Of a DNA stretch of 64,000 bases, positions 16,844 through 25,082 are shown piece after piece. The DNA comes from Neobacillus niacini. Its GTDB lineage: Bacteria > Bacillota > Bacilli > Bacillales > Cytobacillaceae. The notes beneath the pieces were generated by a model. The model saw only the letters and a program-made list of their open reading frames with translations. It was not told the DNA's origin and ran no database searches. The position numbers and the translations under genes are program-made. The stretch covers positions 1-64,000 of the forward strand of contig NZ_BAWM01000020.1 of the NCBI RefSeq assembly GCF_000759675.1, read 5' to 3'. Numbering within the stretch: the stretch's first letter is position 1; every line of letters begins with the position of its first letter.

Positions 16844-17454
16844 CTCTCTGAACGAATATACTGCTGACGGAATACCTGCATTGATTTGTCTTCATTTAAT
16901 GCCTGTAAATGAGCTTCTGTTAGTTTTCCATTTCCTTGCTCAATAATATATACATCGATTTCCTTTTTACCCCATTTGTTATATACATCCTCAACCGTTT
17001 CATAATATAGATCGACTTTATTCCCCTTAATAGCCCCGCCTTTATCAGCTACAACCCCTAAGCCATAACCCGGAATGAAGAGAATGGTTCCAATTGGAAA
17101 AACAGATAAGTCTGCTGCTACAGTAGAATATAAATCTCGTTTTACTTTTACGCCTGAATAGGTAATTCCATACTCAGGATGGCTTTCATTTTTTCCTGTG
17201 GATTCAACTCCTGCAGTATATCCTGTTGCGATTACCGTTTTTTTCGGGTATTTAGTCCAGTCAAAGGCATCCTCTAAAGCCGGTGGTGTCTCTGAAGTTG
17301 GTTCGTTTGAAGCGGCATGTGCTTCAAGTTGTACCAATTGTTTAATGAACAATTTAAGATTTATACCTGTAATAGTTTGTAAAGTCACTAGTATGGCAAG
17401 CAGGAAAAGAACGGTCATTGCAAAACGCTTTGTCCCAGTTTTGATTGTATTCAT
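16837..17454 (-). CDS. yuiC: YuiC-like 3D-domain cell-wall protein
   Basis: 205 aa with an N-terminal membrane anchor or signal segment (about 9-30), an extracellular linker, and a C-terminal 3D (double-psi beta-barrel) domain with the Asp-rich motif [19 protein letters not shown]. Such domains (Sps/MltA-like) act on peptidoglycan; stationary-phase survival and resuscitation roles are proposed for Firmicute members. I start at ATG 17454 with GGGAGGAG about 12 bases upstream; a GTG just before it lies too close to that site. Confidence 0.87.
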   Translation of the reverse strand: MNTIKTGTKRFAMTVLFLLAILVTLQTITGINLKLFIKQLVQLEAHAASNEPTSETPPALEDAFDWTKYPKKTVIATGYTAGVESTGKNESHPEYGITYSGVKVKRDLYSTVAADLSVFPIGTILFIPGYGLGVVADKGGAIKGNKVDLYYETVEDVYNKWGKKEIDVYIIEQGNGKLTEAHLQALNEDKSMQVFRQQYIRSERK

Positions 17455-17555
17455 TAAAATTTTCACTCCTCCCAAAATATTCATTTCCCAACCTGCCCAG
17501 AAATATTCAAAAAGAAGTAAAAACCCATTTAAAAAAAGCGAATTAAAACAAAAAA

Positions 17556-17583
17556 CTCTTAACCGGCTTAACCCGGTTAAGAG
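17556..17583 (-). terminator. Terminator of yuiB
   Basis: Stem CTCTTAACCGG/CCGGTTAAGAG followed by TTTTTTGTTTT on the minus strand. Confidence 0.9.
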
Positions 17584-17585
17584 TC

Positions 17586-17909
17586 TTAAAACATTTGATA
17601 TCCATTTTTCCGTAACATTTTGATTGTAACACCAGCCGCAATTGCTCCAGCTAACCCACTTAGTAAAATGAGGATATCAGCCGTTGCTAATGACCCTAAC
17701 TTTTGCCCAAGCTCTTGAAACGCAATTTTACTATTTGTAATGTATTCGATAAACTTTACCTTATCAATAATAAATATAGCAATAATCGGATATATAATTG
17801 CCATGATCCAAGACATTCTTAAAAGCATATTTAGAATAAAACCAATTCCAAAAAACAACACAAAGAATAACAAGATCGAAATGATTAATACTACAATACT
17901 CATCTGCAT
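17586..17909 (-). CDS. yuiB: YuiB membrane protein
   Basis: 107-aa integral membrane protein with two adjacent hydrophobic helices at the N-terminus (about 3-25 and 30-50) and one near the C-terminus (about 78-100), ending in a basic tail. Function unknown. ATG 17909 chosen for its AAAGGAGG; the frame is open eight codons upstream but without support. It lies between yuiC and yuiA, the B. subtilis order. Confidence 0.82.
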   Translation of the reverse strand: MQMSIVVLIISILLFFVLFFGIGFILNMLLRMSWIMAIIYPIIAIFIIDKVKFIEYITNSKIAFQELGQKLGSLATADILILLSGLAGAIAAGVTIKMLRKNGYQMF

Positions 17910-18021
17910 GGAAATACCTCCTTTACACATCATTTATAAGTTTACTTAATGTCCAAAAGGGAGTCAATCCTTACACATCAGTTTATAGGTACATATACGT
18001 GGAAAAAAATTCAAAAAAAAT

Positions 18022-18048
18022 AGCTTCCCGAAGTTTCTCGTGGAAGCA
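18022..18048 (-). terminator. Terminator of yuiA
   Basis: Stem GCTTCC/GGAAGC, followed on the minus strand by TATTTTTTTTGAA. Confidence 0.8.
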
Positions 18049-18074
18049 GCTCTAGTTGACTTTAGAAGCTAGAA

Positions 18075-18206
18075 TTAATATTTTTCCTGTTTCTTTCCAG
18101 ACCCCGCGCAGCAGGTACATGTTTCAGAACCCCCGAGCAGTAATTGAAAATATCCCGTACCTGAACAATAATCACATTTTTTAGTATCTACACTAGTCGT
18201 TTTCAT
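18075..18206 (-). CDS. yuiA: YuiA small zinc-finger-like protein (43 aa)
   Basis: 43-aa protein with two CxxCxGxG-type motifs, CDYCSGTG and CTCCAGSG, like half of the DnaJ zinc centre. Probably binds one Zn. AAGGAGC lies 8 bases before the ATG at 18206, and a terminator follows. It matches the position and size of B. subtilis YuiA next to yuiB. Function unknown. Confidence 0.85.
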   Translation of the reverse strand: MKTTSVDTKKCDYCSGTGYFQLLLGGSETCTCCAGSGKKQEKY

Positions 18207-18362
18207 TCAAATCAGCTCCTTAAAATATTATTTAAATTTTCTGATAATATATCAAAAATTAGACAGAAAGAAAAGGACGATATTTAATCATATTTAGGTA
18301 AGAAAACGGATACATCATAAGTTTCCTTTCATTTTCTAAACGTTACTTAAATTTTCTAAATA

Positions 18363-18857
18363 TTAAAAAAATAATTTATAGACACTGTACTTAAACTGAT
18401 CTCCAGGGTTTAGGCCATCATAACCTGGCTTGGTAACGGAAGATTCATTTTGATTGATTAGGTAGTGTAGCATAATGGAAGCATCCTTTTCTTGGAGGAG
18501 TTCTTCAGGTGATATAAACTTTGCCTCATATAGCTCATTTTCCTGATGCTGCAATCCCCCTTCATCAAGCGGCTCAAGTAAAAAGACGAGCAAATTATCA
18601 CTAATTTCTTCTGAGATCACACCTGTTCGTAGCCCAATTAATCCCTTGACAACGCAATCTATTCCCGTTTCTTCCTTTACTTCCCTAACCACTGCTTCAT
18701 CAGCAGTTTCACCTTCGTCTACAAAACCCGCAGGAAGTGACCACTTTCCCTTTAGACCGCCATAACGCTTTTTTACGACCAGCCAATGCCCCTCAGAAGA
18801 TTTGACTAACCCTCCAACCGCTAACCAAACCTTGCCTCGTTTCTCTTTATTACTCAT
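18363..18857 (-). CDS. NUDIX hydrolase
   Basis: 164 aa with a complete Nudix box, GFVDEGETADEA followed by REVKEETGI (G-x5-E-x7-REVxEExGI), in the first half. It hydrolyses a nucleoside diphosphate linked to another group; the substrate cannot be told from sequence. The C-terminal 40 residues are not part of the core fold. ATG with GAGGGGGG upstream. Monocistronic, cytoplasmic. Confidence 0.9.
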   Translation of the reverse strand: MSNKEKRGKVWLAVGGLVKSSEGHWLVVKKRYGGLKGKWSLPAGFVDEGETADEAVVREVKEETGIDCVVKGLIGLRTGVISEEISDNLLVFLLEPLDEGGLQHQENELYEAKFISPEELLQEKDASIMLHYLINQNESSVTKPGYDGLNPGDQFKYSVYKLFF

Positions 18858-18900
18858 AAGAGCCCCCCTCGCAAAACCTATTTATATATATAGTAACAAA

Positions 18901-18926
18901 AAAAGGACAGATTTCTCTGCCCTTTT
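18901..18926 (-). terminator. Terminator of yumB
   Basis: Stem AAAAGGaCAGA/TCTGcCCTTTT followed by TTTGTTAC on the minus strand. Confidence 0.85.
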
Positions 18927-18939
18927 GCCAAATTAGTAA

Positions 18940-20157
18940 TTAGAATACGTTAAATTTACCCTTTTTTAATACAAGTCCAGCGCCGCCGATCATGTATAGA
19001 GAACGGTTGTCGACTACTTTTTTCATCAAGGACGCCTTGCTGCCAGTTACCTTTTTACCAAACACAACACCAATGGCATCATCATGACCAAGTGAACATA
19101 CTGTTCCTTTATTATCAAACGTAAAGGTTTCAAGCTCCTGCTTATTTCGGACCAATGCTGCTATGTTACGTGCAACGACTTCACCTTGCTGCATAGCAAT
19201 TTGTGCTGTAGGTGGATATGGACGATTGATTTCTTCATTGATAACAAGTGAGCTATCACCGATAATAAACACATTATCAAAGCCTGGTACACGGAGGTCA
19301 GGCTGTACTTTCACACGACCTCTCATTGCTTCAAAACCTGATTTTTCAATAATTGAATTTCCACGTACACCAGCAGCCCAAACTACAGTTTCAGCTTTTA
19401 TTTCACGTGGTTCTTCTTCACCTTTTGCTACAATGATTCCATCAGGCATACATTCTTTAATCGCTGTTCCAATTAAGAATTCTACCCCTTTACGTTCCAA
19501 TTGGGATACAGCATAGTTTACTAGCTCAGGGTCAAAGCCTGGAAGAACAGTTGGTGCCGCTTCTACACAAAGAATTTTTACTTTGTGAGAGTCTACATCG
19601 TATTCGTGACATAGTTCAGGTACTCGATTCGTTAATTCACCTAAGAACTCAATACCTGTAAAGCCTGCACCGCCAACCACGATCACCAAACGATTGTCAT
19701 TCTTTTCTTCTTCCATGTTATAAGTGGCAAATTGATACTCAATATGCTCACGTAATTGGCGTGAAGAATTTACATTTGTAATTCCAAAAGCATACTCCTT
19801 TAAGCCTTTAATTCCGAAAGTTTCTGGTTCTCCTCCAAGAGCAATAACGAGGTAATCATACTCAACTTCGCCCTTTTCTAAGATTACCTTTTTCTCTTCT
19901 TTCTTGATTTCAACAACTGTATCTTGAACAAAATCAACTTTACTTCTATCAATAACATCACGAATGTCATAACGTACACGGTCATGATGAAGTGTGCCTG
20001 CAGAAGCCTCATGCAGCCATGTAGTTTCATAATGGTAGTCATTTTTGTTAATTAAAACGATATCTGCTTCATTCACTCCAACAAGCTTTTGCAACCTTAC
20101 AGTTGTCATAAGCCCGCCATACCCCGCACCAACAATAACTATTTTTGGCTTTCTCAA
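18940..20157 (-). CDS. yumB: Type II NADH dehydrogenase-like flavoprotein YumB
   Basis: 405-aa two-dinucleotide-binding-domain flavoprotein: FAD site [10 protein letters not shown] at the N-terminus, NAD(P) site [12 protein letters not shown] in the middle, and IIGDSS plus [10 protein letters not shown] near the C-terminus, as in NDH-2 enzymes. Probably a peripheral membrane NAD(P)H:quinone-type reductase; the exact acceptor is inferred. I place the start at TTG 20157, which aligns with the YumB N-terminus (RKPKIVIVG), with AAAGGTGG upstream; GTG codons at 20172 or 20166 are alternatives. Divergent from yumC with a Rex-like site between them. Confidence 0.88.
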   Translation of the reverse strand: MRKPKIVIVGAGYGGLMTTVRLQKLVGVNEADIVLINKNDYHYETTWLHEASAGTLHHDRVRYDIRDVIDRSKVDFVQDTVVEIKKEEKKVILEKGEVEYDYLVIALGGEPETFGIKGLKEYAFGITNVNSSRQLREHIEYQFATYNMEEEKNDNRLVIVVGGAGFTGIEFLGELTNRVPELCHEYDVDSHKVKILCVEAAPTVLPGFDPELVNYAVSQLERKGVEFLIGTAIKECMPDGIIVAKGEEEPREIKAETVVWAAGVRGNSIIEKSGFEAMRGRVKVQPDLRVPGFDNVFIIGDSSLVINEEINRPYPPTAQIAMQQGEVVARNIAALVRNKQELETFTFDNKGTVCSLGHDDAIGVVFGKKVTGSKASLMKKVVDNRSLYMIGGAGLVLKKGKFNVF

Positions 20158-20501
20158 AGTGATCACTTCCACCTTTTTTATTTTAAGTAAAATACTTGTT
20201 CTTATCTTCCTCAGCTTTTTACATTTTTATTTTGTTTAGAGGAAAAAAGTTTGTGATATACTTCACGTATAGTGTCACAAATTGTTTCTTTTTTTGTCAC
20301 ACAAATTTAACATCTATCCTCCATACATATTATGCTAAACTCTTCACATTTTCAAGTGATTTATAGGATTATTTTTTAAAAAAATAATAGAAATTTTCCT
20401 ATCTTAACTATCTGAATATTTCCCAAAAGTTGTGAGGATTTTATGTTTTTGTGATATTATAAGGAATGGAGTCTGTTACTACATAGTTGGGGGGATATAG
20501 G
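20158..20501. other. Divergent yumB/yumC promoter region
   Basis: 344 bases without a gene, very AT-rich. It holds several TTGTGA/TCACAA half-sites (near 20251, 20275, 20296, 20431 and 20450) that resemble Rex half-sites, and a long A/T palindrome near 20370-20392. No other feature recognised. Confidence 0.6.
20251..20280. promoter_or_regulatory. Candidate Rex operator upstream of yumB
   Basis: TTGTGATATACTTCACGT has the Rex pattern TTGTGAANNNNTTCACAA with three mismatches, and a second TCACAA half-site follows at 20275. Rex senses the NADH/NAD ratio and represses the ndh operon in B. subtilis, so a site before an NADH-dehydrogenase-like gene is plausible. Candidate only. Confidence 0.4.
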
Positions 20502-21500
20502 GTGCAAGAAGATCAAAAAGTTTATGATATTACCATTATTGGGGGCGGTCCTACCGGTCTATTTACTGCCTTTTACGGCGGAATGAGACAAGCTTCTGTA
20601 AAGATTATTGAAAGCTTACCACAATTAGGTGGTCAATTATCGGCACTATACCCAGAAAAATATATTTACGACGTTGCTGGATTTCCAAAGGTCCGTGCAC
20701 AAGAACTAATCAATAACCTAAAGGAGCAAATGGCAAAGTTTGAGCCAGCTGTTGCTTTAGAGCAATCCGTTGAGAAATTGGAAAAACAAGAAGATGGCAC
20801 CTTCAAATTAACAACCAATTCCGAAGTACATTATTCAAAAACAGTTATTATTACTGCAGGAAACGGTGCATTCCAACCACGCCGATTAGAACTTGAAAGT
20901 GCTGCACAATATGAGCGTAAAAACCTACACTACTTTATTGACGACCTTAACAAGTTTGCTGGTCAAAAAGTTGTTGTGTTTGGCGGCGGTGATTCAGCTG
21001 TGGACTGGGCATTAATGTTAGAGCCTATTGCCAAGGAAGTAACGATTGTTCACCGAAGAGATAAATTCAGAGCACATGAGCATAGTGTTGAGAACCTGAA
21101 TAACTCAAAAGTAATTGTTAAAACTCCTTTTGTACCTGCTGAATTAATTGGTGATGACAGCGGTATTAAGCAAGTTGTCCTTACTGGAGTAAATGGGGAT
21201 GGCAAGGAAGCTATTGATGTGGATGCGGTTATTTGTAACTATGGTTTCGTTTCCTCTCTAGGTCCAATTAAAGAATGGGGCTTAGAAATCGAGAAGAATT
21301 CTATTGTCGTTAACTCTAAAATGGAAACAACTGTACCAGGAATTTATGCTGCAGGAGATATTTGTACCTATGAAGGTAAAGTAAAATTGATTGCCTGCGG
21401 ATTTGGTGAAGCGCCTACCGCTGTCAACAATGCAAAAGCATTTATCGATCCAAAAGCAAAAATCCAGCCTCTTCACAGTTCATCAATGTTTGGAAATTAA
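20502..21500 (+). CDS. yumC: Ferredoxin/flavodoxin-NADP reductase YumC
   Basis: 332-aa homodimeric thioredoxin-reductase-like FNR: FAD site [16 protein letters not shown] site [13 protein letters not shown] with [10 protein letters not shown], and C-terminal [11 protein letters not shown]. It lacks the CxxC of thioredoxin reductase, as expected for this FNR class. It would pass NADPH electrons to ferredoxin or flavodoxin. GTG 20502 is chosen because GGGGGG lies 7 bases upstream and the product then starts like YumC. Ends in a bidirectional terminator. Confidence 0.95.
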   Translation: MQEDQKVYDITIIGGGPTGLFTAFYGGMRQASVKIIESLPQLGGQLSALYPEKYIYDVAGFPKVRAQELINNLKEQMAKFEPAVALEQSVEKLEKQEDGTFKLTTNSEVHYSKTVIITAGNGAFQPRRLELESAAQYERKNLHYFIDDLNKFAGQKVVVFGGGDSAVDWALMLEPIAKEVTIVHRRDKFRAHEHSVENLNNSKVIVKTPFVPAELIGDDSGIKQVVLTGVNGDGKEAIDVDAVICNYGFVSSLGPIKEWGLEIEKNSIVVNSKMETTVPGIYAAGDICTYEGKVKLIACGFGEAPTAVNNAKAFIDPKAKIQPLHSSSMFGN

Positions 21501-21505
21501 CGAAC

Positions 21506-21535
21506 AAAAGGCGCCCCTAGAGGTGCCTTTTACTT
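21506..21535. terminator. Bidirectional terminator between yumC and yutM
   Basis: Stem AAAAGGCGCC/GGTGCCTTTT (one G-T pair), small loop, convergent genes. Confidence 0.88.
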
Positions 21536-21538
21536 TTA

Positions 21539-21904
21539 TTAGCATTCTTCTGGTGTACCTGTTGCTGTTGCGGTTCTGAACGATGAACCACAGCCGCAAG
21601 ATGCAATCGCGTTAGGATTATCGATGGTAAATCCGCCGCCCATCATCGATTGCTTATAATCAATTTTTGTACCATTTAATATCGGGGCATCCTCTTTAGC
21701 CACAAGAATTTGAATTCCATGCTGAGCAAAATGGAGATCCTCTTCCTTCACTTCATGATCGAATCCCATACCGTATGATAAACCACTGCAGCCTCCACCT
21801 TTTACACTAACACGCAAAAGGGCACCTTCTTCTTCATTGTGTTTCATCATTTCTTTTATTTGAAGAGCCGCAGCTTCCGTTAAAATAACAACATCATTAC
21901 TCAT
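21539..21904 (-). CDS. yutM: HesB/IscA-type Fe-S assembly protein YutM
   Basis: 121-aa A-type Fe-S carrier with the three conserved cysteines: GGGCSGLSY and SCGCGSSF near the C-terminus. It would receive clusters from the SUF scaffold and pass them to targets such as LipA (lipA and sufCDSUB are in this window). ATG with AAGGAGGAAA. Single gene, cytoplasmic. Confidence 0.93.
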   Translation of the reverse strand: MSNDVVILTEAAALQIKEMMKHNEEEGALLRVSVKGGGCSGLSYGMGFDHEVKEEDLHFAQHGIQILVAKEDAPILNGTKIDYKQSMMGGGFTIDNPNAIASCGCGSSFRTATATGTPEEC

Positions 21905-21982
21905 TCATTTTTCCTCCTTGTTGAGGTCTTTCTTATAGTATATACACTGTAACTTTATGACTCAACTAATTAAACTTTGAGA

Positions 21983-22018
21983 ATAAAATAAAGGGACGGA
22001 ATTCCGCCCCATTTTATT
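21983..22018 (-). terminator. Terminator of yuzB
   Basis: Imperfect palindrome AATAAAATGGGGCGG / CCGTCCCTTTATTTTATT on the minus strand, overlapping the stop codon. Confidence 0.75.
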
Positions 22019-22256
22019 AAAACATTGGATTCTCATCTAAGTATTGATAGATATTTTCCACAAGTTCATCAGGTGTATTACCTGTTACAACTTCACCGTT
22101 TACAAGTGCAAAAAGAGTGGAAGCACATTTCCCGCAATATCCGAGGCATCCATATTCAATTATATCAAGATTCGGGTCTTTTTCTAACCTCTCCAGAGCT
22201 TTTTGGGCACCACTAGCTAGATTACTCATACAAAATTCAATAATTGGCATTAACAT
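22017..22256 (-). CDS. yuzB: DUF1450 protein YuzB
   Basis: 79-aa protein with cysteines in IIEFCMSN and [10 protein letters not shown], arranged like a thioredoxin-like [2Fe-2S] ferredoxin half. Function unknown, but the neighbours (yutM, yutJ, yuzD, yutI) suggest a redox or Fe-S role. ATG 22256 (GGAGAGGTG upstream) is preferred to the Met three codons earlier, which lies inside the ribosome binding site. Confidence 0.85.
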   Translation of the reverse strand: MLMPIIEFCMSNLASGAQKALERLEKDPNLDIIEYGCLGYCGKCASTLFALVNGEVVTGNTPDELVENIYQYLDENPMF

Positions 22257-22466
22257 GGCTATCACCTCTCCACAACATATTATCCTACTATCTTTCTTTA
22301 GCTACGTCAAATACCATGTTTCATGTCGAAATGTCAATAAAATTGTCATATGTGTTGTTATTTTGTCATAATTCAGCTATACTTTTAATGGATTTAAAGA
22401 CTATATTACTATTATTTACAACTTAAAATATAGACATGATTACTGGTTTACAAAGGGGATAATAAA

Positions 22467-23534
22467 ATGAAAAACCTTGTAATTCTCGGTGGCGGATACG
22501 GCGGAATGAAGATTTTGACTGAACTTCTTCCAAACAATTTACCTGAGGATGTAAGAATTACACTTGTTGATCGCGTTCCATACCATTGTTTGAAAACTGA
22601 ATATTATGCCTTGGCGGCAGGAACTGTTTCTGATAAGGAGTTGCGCGTTTCCTTTCCAGAACATCCTCAATTAGAGATTAAATATGGGGAAGTTACAGGA
22701 ATTGAAAAAGATAATAAAAAGGTCCTCCTTAAAGATTCAGAGCCTATTTCCTATGACACCTTAATCATCGGTCTAGGCTGCGAGGACAAGTATCATGATG
22801 TACCAGGTGCAGATCAATACACATACAGCATTCAAAGCATTGAAAAATCCCGCAAGACCTATTCGGTACTAAATAATTTAGGACCAGGATCTGTTGTTGG
22901 TATCGTGGGTGCAGGTCTTAGTGGTGTGGAGCTTGCTAGTGAATTAAGTGAAAGTCGTGGCGACTTAATAATTAAACTATTTGATCGTGGTAAACACATT
23001 CTTCCTGCATTTCCTGACCGCTTAAGTAAATATGTTGAAAATTGGTTTCATAAAAATAATGTTGAAATTATTAATAACTCTAATATCACAAAAGTTGAGG
23101 AAAATTTGCTTTACAACCATGATGAGCCTATCCCGTGTGATGTGATTGTTTGGACCGCTGGTATCCAGGCGAATAAGGTTGTTCGTGAATTAGGGGAAGA
23201 AATGGACCGCTCAGGCAGACTCATTATCACACCTCGTCATCATTTACCGAATGATGAGCATGTTTTTATTCTAGGAGATTGCGCTAGCCTACCACATGCC
23301 CCAAGTGCTCAATTAGCAGAGGGACAGGCGGAGCAAATCGTCGAAGTGTTGAAGAAGCGCTGGAATGGCGAGGAGCCACCGGCAGAATTCCCAACCATTA
23401 AATTAAAAGGTGTTCTAGGTTCCCTTGGTAAGAAACATGGTTTTGGTATGATGGCAGACCGTGCGATTACAGGTCGAGTTGCTCGTTTAATAAAATCTGG
23501 AGTTCTTTGGCTCTACAAGTACCATAACGGATGA
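22467..23534 (+). CDS. yutJ: NADH dehydrogenase-like flavoprotein YutJ
   Basis: 355-aa NDH-2-like oxidoreductase: FAD site LVILGGGYGGMK, NAD site VGIVGAGLSGVELA, and the C-terminal FILGDCASLPHAPSAQLAEGQAE split across the second FAD motif. Shorter than YumB at the C-terminus. Likely cytoplasmic or peripherally membrane-bound with an unknown acceptor. ATG with AAAGGGGATAA. Divergent from yuzB; followed by a strong terminator and then the 52-bp repeat array. Confidence 0.9.
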   Translation: MKNLVILGGGYGGMKILTELLPNNLPEDVRITLVDRVPYHCLKTEYYALAAGTVSDKELRVSFPEHPQLEIKYGEVTGIEKDNKKVLLKDSEPISYDTLIIGLGCEDKYHDVPGADQYTYSIQSIEKSRKTYSVLNNLGPGSVVGIVGAGLSGVELASELSESRGDLIIKLFDRGKHILPAFPDRLSKYVENWFHKNNVEIINNSNITKVEENLLYNHDEPIPCDVIVWTAGIQANKVVRELGEEMDRSGRLIITPRHHLPNDEHVFILGDCASLPHAPSAQLAEGQAEQIVEVLKKRWNGEEPPAEFPTIKLKGVLGSLGKKHGFGMMADRAITGRVARLIKSGVLWLYKYHNG

Positions 23535-23567
23535 TAACTAAATTTCCCTTTCAAGAGGGAGTAATTC

Positions 23568-23593
23568 AAACAGTGCATCTGCACTGTTTTTTT
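23568..23593 (+). terminator. Terminator of yutJ
   Basis: Perfect 9-bp stem AAACAGTGC/GCACTGTTT with a 4-base loop, then TTTT. Confidence 0.93.
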
Positions 23594-23648
23594 ATATCAA
23601 CTTAAAAAAACTAGGGCTAACTTGATAGAAATTCAAATAAAGAAAAGT

Positions 23649-24280
23649 GGTCCCATGAAAGGTCCATGGTGACCGTATTTCGATTTTTTCATAAAAAATA
23701 GTCACCATGATGGGTCCATGGTGACTGTTTTTCGACTTATATCTCATCTTTTTGTAGTTTTTGGGCTCTCATCACCTTTATGAGTGAACGTCAGTCCTTC
23801 TTTTTGCAGTTTTTGGGCTCTCATCACCTTTATGAGTGACCGTCAGCTCTTCTTTTTGCAGTCTTCGGGCTCTCATCACCTTTATGAGTGACCGTCAGCT
23901 CTTCTTTTTGTAGTCTTCGGGCTTTCATCACCTTTATGAGTGTCCGCCATCTCATCTTTTTGTAGTTTTTGGGCTCTCATCACCTTTATGAGTGACCGTC
24001 AGCTCATCTTTTTGCAGTCTTCGGGCTCTCATCACCTTTATGAGTGACCGTCAACTCTTCTTTTTGTAGTCTTCGGGCTCTCATCACCTTTATGAGTGAC
24101 CGTCAGCTCTTCTTTTTGCAGTCTTCGGGCTTTCATCACCTTTATGAGTGACTGTCAGTCCTTCTTTTTGCAGTTTTTGGGCTCTCATCACCTTTATGAG
24201 TGACCGTCAGCTCTTCTTTTTGCAGTCTTCGGGCTTTCATTACCTTTTTGCTTGAAAAGTTGGCACCATAAAAGGTCCAT
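23649..24280. repeat. Tandem array with a 52-bp period (array 1)
   Basis: Ten units begin (GGG of GGGCTCTCAT) at 23763, 23815, 23867, 23919, 23971, 24023, 24075, 24127, 24179 and 24231: nine successive spacings of exactly 52. Each unit has the hairpin CTCATCACCTTTATGAG and then GTGACCGTCAGCTC and a pyrimidine-rich TTCTTTTTGCAGTCTTC. Two further units at 23661 and 23713 keep the 52-base register but carry a different hairpin (GTCACCATG/CATGGTGAC). A related hairpin (GGCACCAT...GGTCCAT) follows at 24262-24280. Not coding (52 is not a multiple of 3) and not CRISPR (linkers repeat too). Confidence 0.95.
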
Positions 24281-24307
24281 ATTAAGCCAAATCAGTTTCG
24301 ATTATGT

Positions 24308-24643
24308 TTATTCTGCCTGAATCGCTTTGTAGCCATATTTTTCCAACTCACTAAATATTGTTTTTAATCTCGGGTTTCCTTCTCCGACGATTTTATCCTT
24401 AATAACAATGACAGGATAAAAAAGATCGTCTTCAATAACTCTTTTAGCAAAGTCCTCTTTTTCACTTTCATTAGGTGGTTGATAAATATCAACATACGTC
24501 ATTTTGAAAGGTTGTTCTGGGAACTTCCTTGAAATAGCCGCTTCTAGCCATTCAAATGTTTCCTTTGATGAGGGTAAGTTAACACAGCTCGGACATAATT
24601 GTTCAGCACCATAGAGGATAATTTCAACTGTAGTATTTGTCAT
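24308..24643 (-). CDS. yuzD: DUF1462 thioredoxin-like protein YuzD
   Basis: 111-aa protein with a thioredoxin-like start (EIILYGAEQLCPSCVN) and a CPSC pair; the rest matches the YuzD/DUF1462 family. Possibly a disulfide reductase or Fe-S accessory protein given the adjacent NifU-like yutI; this is inferred from context. ATG with AGGATTG upstream. It is the first gene beyond the 52-bp array, and its stop is 28 bases from the array's last hairpin. Confidence 0.85.
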   Translation of the reverse strand: MTNTTVEIILYGAEQLCPSCVNLPSSKETFEWLEAAISRKFPEQPFKMTYVDIYQPPNESEKEDFAKRVIEDDLFYPVIVIKDKIVGEGNPRLKTIFSELEKYGYKAIQAE

Positions 24644-24793
24644 TCCATCAATCCTGCCTTTTTCTTCTATTTTACATCATTTAAACTATGAATACATAAA
24701 AATATGGTTGTAAATGTGCGCATTCCCATTTCATGAGAATGGATTTTTCCCTTCAATGACATTATAATATAAGGTAGGAAGGAGACGATAAGT

Positions 24794-25039
24794 ATGGCAG
24801 AACAAGAAGTACAAGAAATGTTTGAGCAGGTTCAGGAAGTTTTAGATAAATTACGTCCATTTCTTCTTCGCGATGGAGGAGATTGTGAGTTAGTTGATGT
24901 TGAGGATGGTATTGTTAAACTGCGTTTACTAGGTGCATGCGGAAGCTGCCCAAGCTCAACGATTACCCTTAAAGCAGGAATTGAAAGAGCACTTTTAGAA
25001 GAAGTTCCTGGTGTAGTTGAAGTAGAACAAGTATTTTAA
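24794..25039 (+). CDS. yutI: NifU-like Fe-S carrier YutI (NfuA core domain)
   Basis: 81-aa NifU C-terminal domain with the cluster-binding motif GACGSCPSS. It would bind a labile [4Fe-4S] cluster and deliver it to apo-enzymes such as LipA. ATG with GGAAGGAGA. Divergent from yuzD; ends in a strong terminator shared with convergent yutH. Confidence 0.94.
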   Translation: MAEQEVQEMFEQVQEVLDKLRPFLLRDGGDCELVDVEDGIVKLRLLGACGSCPSSTITLKAGIERALLEEVPGVVEVEQVF

Positions 25040-25045
25040 TAACGA

Positions 25046-25080
25046 AAAAAGCGATTGCTAACAAAGAGCAATCGCTTTTT
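25046..25080. terminator. Bidirectional terminator between yutI and yutH
   Basis: Stem AAAAAGCGATTGCT/AGCAATCGCTTTTT with a 7-base loop. Confidence 0.94.
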
Positions 25081-25082
25081 CA

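Noticed and set aside
23763-24250. CRISPR array
   Set aside because: Repeat spacing looks CRISPR-like, but the sequence between hairpins is itself repeated in every unit and no cas genes are present.
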